Assembly (NCBI RefSeq): GCF_001273955.1 | Contig: NZ_LIGI01000001.1 | Span: 3,677,062-3,721,835 of the forward strand | DNA from: Bacillus sp. FJAT-27245 | GTDB taxonomy: Bacteria; Bacillota; Bacilli; Bacillales; Cytobacillaceae | DNA: 44,774 nt | Direction: 5' to 3' | Shown here: positions 42,022 to 44,774 of the stretch, in pieces | How positions within the stretch are numbered: position 1 is the first letter of the stretch | How the letters are laid out: every line of letters starts with the position of its first letter | Notes under the pieces: generated by a model | Seen by the model: only the letters and a program-made list of their open reading frames with translations | Databases searched by the model: none | Told to the model about the DNA's origin: nothing | Translations under genes and position numbers: made by a program

Positions 42022-43050
42022 CTAATCATAAAGATGGCAGGCAACAAAGTGGTTTGGCCCAACTTCTTTAAAAGCCGGTATGGTTTTACTGCAAATATCC
42101 ATTTTCACAGGGCATCGCGTATGGAATACACATCCGGCCGGCGGATTCGATGGACTCGGCAGGTCACCGCTAAGTACGATTCTTTCCCTCTTGGACAGCC
42201 CTCTTTTTTTTATGGCCGGCACGGCTGATAGCAATGCCTGCGTGTAAGGATGGAGCGGCTCTGCATAAATATCCTCTTTATCCGCAAGCTCCACCATGTT
42301 CCCGAGGTACATCACCCCTACCCGGTCTGAAATATGCCTGACGACACTTAAGTCATGGGAGATGAAAATGTAAGTCAGATTAAAATCCTTTTGCAGATCT
42401 TCCAACAGGTTCACAATTTGCGCCTGTATAGATACATCAAGCGCCGATACAGCTTCATCCGCGATAATAAGCTCAGGCTCCAAGGCCAAAGCCCTGGCAA
42501 TCCCGATCCTTTGCCGCTGCCCTCCCGAAAATTCATGTGGGTACCGGTTTACAAATGAACGATTAAGGCCTACTATTTCTAGCAGTTCTTCCACTCTCTC
42601 AAGCCGTTCCCTCTCGTTTGCAAAAAGCTGATGTGTTTTCAGTGGTTCGTATAGTGTACTTCTCAATGTCTTCCTTGGATTAAGGGAAGCAAAGGGATCT
42701 TGGAAAATCATTTGGATTTTCTTCCTCATGACCTTCCGCAACTCGCTTTCCGGCAGATGGGAAATATCCAGTCCATTGAACAGGATTTGGCCATCTGTTG
42801 GTTCATAAAGGCGGATCAGCGTCCGGCCCATCGTCGATTTCCCGCAACCCGATTCCCCGACAATCCCCAACGTTTCGCCTTTTTTCACCTTGAACGTAAG
42901 TCCATCAACCGCTTTTACGTAACCGGTTGTTTTTTGTAAAATACCTGTTTTAATCGGAAAATATTTTTTTAGATTCGAAACTTCAAGAATCATTTCTTCA
43001 GTCTTTGCCTCCGGAGCTTTTGGCCGTTCCAACTCTGTATAAGACTGCAT
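42022..43050 (-). CDS. appF: Oligopeptide ABC transporter ATPase AppF
   Basis: A 342-aa ATPase. Walker A is GESGCGKST, the ABC signature FSGGQRQRIGIARAL, Walker B LIIADEAVSALD, and the C-terminal oligopeptide-dimer domain carries GCVFHTRCPVKMDIC, a Cys pattern common in Opp/DppF. ATG 43050 overlaps the appD stop (TAATG), so translation is coupled; the ribosome site is the GAGGAGGCGG before it. Drives peptide import with AppD. Confidence 0.96.
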   Translation of the reverse strand: MQSYTELERPKAPEAKTEEMILEVSNLKKYFPIKTGILQKTTGYVKAVDGLTFKVKKGETLGIVGESGCGKSTMGRTLIRLYEPTDGQILFNGLDISHLPESELRKVMRKKIQMIFQDPFASLNPRKTLRSTLYEPLKTHQLFANERERLERVEELLEIVGLNRSFVNRYPHEFSGGQRQRIGIARALALEPELIIADEAVSALDVSIQAQIVNLLEDLQKDFNLTYIFISHDLSVVRHISDRVGVMYLGNMVELADKEDIYAEPLHPYTQALLSAVPAIKKRGLSKRERIVLSGDLPSPSNPPAGCVFHTRCPVKMDICSKTIPAFKEVGPNHFVACHLYD

Positions 43051-44027
43051 TATTCCGCCTCCTCTTCGTATAAAAAGCATCGGACGGAACGGGAGGAAGC
43101 CAGTTGCTTTAAAGCTGGCTGTTCATAGAAACAACGCTCCATCGCTTTCGGGCAGCGCGGGGAAAAACGGCATCCCATTGGCATCTCATCCGGCGATGGA
43201 ACATTTCCCGGAATTGAATTAAGCCTCGTTATTTCCCCATCGATGAGTGGAACGGATTCAATCAGCCCACTCGTATAGGGATGCAAGGGCCGGTCAAAAA
43301 TGTCATCGATCGCCGCTTCTTCAACGACCTGGCCTGCATACATAACGATGACCCTGTCGGCGAGCTCCGATACGACTCCTAAATCATGAGTGACCAATAG
43401 AATGGAAGTCTCAAATTTCTCGCTTAAATCCTTCATAAGCTCCAATACTTGCGCCTGGATTGTCACATCGAGGGCGGTCGTTGGTTCATCTGCGATTAAG
43501 AGCTTCGGATTGCAGCTCATTGCCATCGCGATCATAACCCTTTGCCTCATTCCTCCTGATAAACGATGGGGATATTCATTCAGCATTTTTTCCGCCCCTG
43601 AAAAGCCGACCATTTTTAATAGATGGATGGCCTTCTCGGCGGCCTCGCTTCGGCTGATTTTCAGGTGATACATGATCACTTCGATAATTTGTTCGCCAAT
43701 GGTTAATACGGGATTAAGCGAGGTCATTGGCTCTTGAAAAATCATAGCGATATCCCGCCCGCGAATTTTGCACATGCTGCTTTCCGATAACCCGACCAAA
43801 TCGACTCCATCAAGAAAAATTTTCCCGTCGACAATTTTGCCGCCCGGTGCCGGTACCAATCCTATAATCGAAAGGGAGGTAATACTTTTGCCGCAGCCTG
43901 ATTCTCCTACAAGCGCAACCGTTTCCCCTTTCCGTATCTTCAAATCGACTCCATCGACAGCAGGAATGGTTTGCCTTTTACTCACAAAATGGGTTTTAAG
44001 ATTTTTCACTTCCAATAATGCAGACAT
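43050..44027 (-). CDS. appD: Oligopeptide ABC transporter ATPase AppD
   Basis: A 325-aa ATPase and the first gene of the operon. Walker A is GESGCGKSITSLS, the signature LSGGMRQRVMIAMAM, Walker B LLIADEPTTALD, H-loop VTHDLGVV; the C-terminal domain has GCRFSPRCPKAMERC. The start at ATG 44027 has AAGGTGG 11 bases upstream; the GTG at 44042 lies within that site. About 106 nt of leader separate it from a full-consensus sigma-54 promoter. Gene order appDFABC equals that of B. subtilis. Confidence 0.96.
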   Translation of the reverse strand: MSALLEVKNLKTHFVSKRQTIPAVDGVDLKIRKGETVALVGESGCGKSITSLSIIGLVPAPGGKIVDGKIFLDGVDLVGLSESSMCKIRGRDIAMIFQEPMTSLNPVLTIGEQIIEVIMYHLKISRSEAAEKAIHLLKMVGFSGAEKMLNEYPHRLSGGMRQRVMIAMAMSCNPKLLIADEPTTALDVTIQAQVLELMKDLSEKFETSILLVTHDLGVVSELADRVIVMYAGQVVEEAAIDDIFDRPLHPYTSGLIESVPLIDGEITRLNSIPGNVPSPDEMPMGCRFSPRCPKAMERCFYEQPALKQLASSRSVRCFLYEEEAE

Positions 44028-44143
44028 ATCTCGCGTAACCACCTTACAATCATATAGTTGTATACACGCGGCCTAATTTTCCCAAAAGGCACAACTCGTT
44101 TTTCTCACTCAACACCTCTCTTGTCGTTTACTAATCTACTATT

Positions 44144-44163
44144 TGCAAGAACCGTGCCAACCT
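44144..44163 (-). promoter_or_regulatory. appD: Sigma-54 (SigL) promoter of the app operon
   Basis: On the minus strand AAGGT-TGGCACG-N4-TTGCA-AAT: every position of the mrNrYTGGCACG-N4-TTGCWNNw consensus fits, with GG (-24) at 44158/57 and GC (-12) at 44146/45. Transcription should begin near 44133. No SigA-type box is seen at an equal quality. The match is seen; use by SigL is inferred. Confidence 0.85.
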
Positions 44164-44246
44164 TTCGCACGCCGGGCATTTCATGGAAAATAAAGTATCT
44201 CCTCCATCCTTTGGGGCTATATTGAACATATCTGTTAAATTTTTTA

Positions 44247-44261
44247 TACACTTATAGTGTA
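44247..44261. promoter_or_regulatory. Palindrome between the divergent sigma-54 promoters
   Basis: TACACT-TAT-AGTGTA, perfect 6-bp arms. It lies about 90-130 bp upstream of both promoters, where a bacterial enhancer-binding protein would bind. The repeated ATCTGTTAA (44230 and 44294) stands on either side. Use as an enhancer is inferred. Confidence 0.45.
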
Positions 44262-44389
44262 AATGTATAAATATTTTGAATAGTCAGCCTTTAATCTGTT
44301 AATATGGTAAAAACCGACTCTATTAAATATGTAGCTACCCCTTCCTACATTGGAAAATGAAAGCTTTTCAGAACACACCGGCAAATGAT

Positions 44390-44405
44390 TGGCATAATAC
44401 TTGCA
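44390..44405 (+). promoter_or_regulatory. Sigma-54-like promoter of the prolyl oligopeptidase gene
   Basis: TGGCATA-N4-TTGCA: correct spacing and the invariant GG and GC, with C-to-T and G-to-A changes in the -24 block. GG at 44391/92, GC at 44403/04; the start would be near 44415, about 30 nt before the ATG. Confidence 0.7.
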
Positions 44406-44444
44406 TATTTTTAAAGAGATTGAATTGACTAGGAGGTTTGGAAA

Positions 44445-44774
44445 ATGGAAATTGTTAAACTGGAAGCTGAAGACAATTATCATGGAACGATTGTAAAAGA
44501 CCCTTTTCGCTGGCTTGAGGATTCCAGCCTTCCCGAAACTAAGGAATGGGAAGAAAGGCAGAAATTGAACACGGAGAGTTTTCTTGGTTCAATTCCAGGA
44601 AGGGAAGAAATTAAATCACGCTTGAGGGAGCGGTGGAATTACGCCAAATATTTTGTCCCAAAAAAGCATGGGGAGTATTACTATTACTTAAAAAATGACG
44701 GGTCCAAAAATCAGCCCGACCTTTATCGATCCAAGGCAGTAACAGGCAGCTTCGATACTGAAGAAATCATTCTC
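44445..44774 (+). CDS. Prolyl oligopeptidase (S9A), 5' part cut by the window edge
   Basis: The first 110 codons of a peptidase S9 prolyl oligopeptidase. The N-terminus (KLEAEDNYHGTIVKDPFRWLED) is the family entry motif (D-x-Y-H-G-x-x-V-x-D-P-F/Y-R-W-L-E-D), followed by the helical hairpin and propeller start; the Ser-Asp-His active site would lie beyond the window. No signal peptide, so cytoplasmic: it cleaves after Pro in short peptides. ATG with AGGAGG nine bases upstream. Divergent from the app importer and similarly preceded by a sigma-54 promoter, implying a shared peptide-use function. Confidence 0.93.
   Translation, partial: MEIVKLEAEDNYHGTIVKDPFRWLEDSSLPETKEWEERQKLNTESFLGSIPGREEIKSRLRERWNYAKYFVPKKHGEYYYYLKNDGSKNQPDLYRSKAVTGSFDTEEIIL

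Noticed and set aside
44175-44210. Short Cys-containing leader-peptide-like frame upstream of appD (minus strand)
   Set aside because: It lies over and upstream of the sigma-54 promoter, so it would not be on the app transcript.
44244-44483. 79-codon minus-strand ORF across the divergent promoter region
   Set aside because: It covers the promoter and the start of the peptidase gene; no ribosome site and no similarity.

Overview
The window looks like chromosome of a low-to-mid GC, endospore-forming member of the Bacillaceae. Supporting this are strong AGGAGG-type ribosome sites with frequent TTG/GTG starts, a T-box leader, a yybP-ykoY riboswitch, a YjcZ-type sporulation peptide, a Spo0M-like protein, a YbdM-type kinase and an appDFABC oligopeptide operon in the Bacillus subtilis gene order. 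I see no rRNA, tRNA, CRISPR array, prophage module or intact insertion sequence.

Layout. Positions 1-9,500 hold small accessory genes, mostly on the minus strand: DUF4181, a secreted SbsC-like/propeller protein, a DJ-1-like protein lacking the usual cysteine, DUF2187, DUF1801, a DUF2975 + Xre pair with a palindromic operator candidate, GNAT, DinB, and a MarR + FMN reductase pair with a palindromic operator. Positions 9,500-15,000 hold a membrane gene under a striking 22-bp operator-like palindrome, a DUF1835/DUF3658 protein, a CMP/dCMP-type deaminase, a NUDIX protein, a lipoprotein and three decayed small genes. Positions 15,000-27,100 hold a Bacillaceae-type intergenic repeat, a cold-shock gene with a long leader, an NmrA-like reductase, an alpha/beta hydrolase with a TPR-like partner, a metallophosphoesterase, a LigB-type dioxygenase and several hypothetical secreted or membrane proteins. 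One of these appears to use an ATT start.

Positions 27,100-31,700 hold a GNAT pseudogene (its intact paralogue lies 3.6 kb away), a YbdM-like Ser/Thr kinase convergent with an unlisted 54-aa Ser/Arg-rich protein, a half-length Spo0M-like protein, and a manganese-riboswitch transcript carrying an FbpB-like small protein and a YkoY-type TerC protein. The TerC gene has a nonsense codon at position 8. Positions 31,850-35,350 carry an Ile T-box and an ileS of the eukaryote-like, mupirocin-insensitive type. Positions 35,371-38,151 hold two VOC proteins, small membrane genes, a decayed gene and a TIGR01777 epimerase.

The right end (38,276-44,774) is the most coherent system. A five-gene oligopeptide ABC importer (appDFABC, minus strand) diverges from a prolyl oligopeptidase gene (plus strand, cut by the window edge). 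Each side carries a -24/-12 promoter for sigma-54 (SigL): a full consensus match on the app side and a near match on the peptidase side, with a palindrome between them. I infer a SigL-controlled regulon for importing oligopeptides and hydrolysing proline-containing ones, whose enhancer-binding activator is not in the window.

At least seven small genes in the window carry single indels, stops or lost start codons. This is either real decay or residual sequencing error, and resequencing would separate the two.
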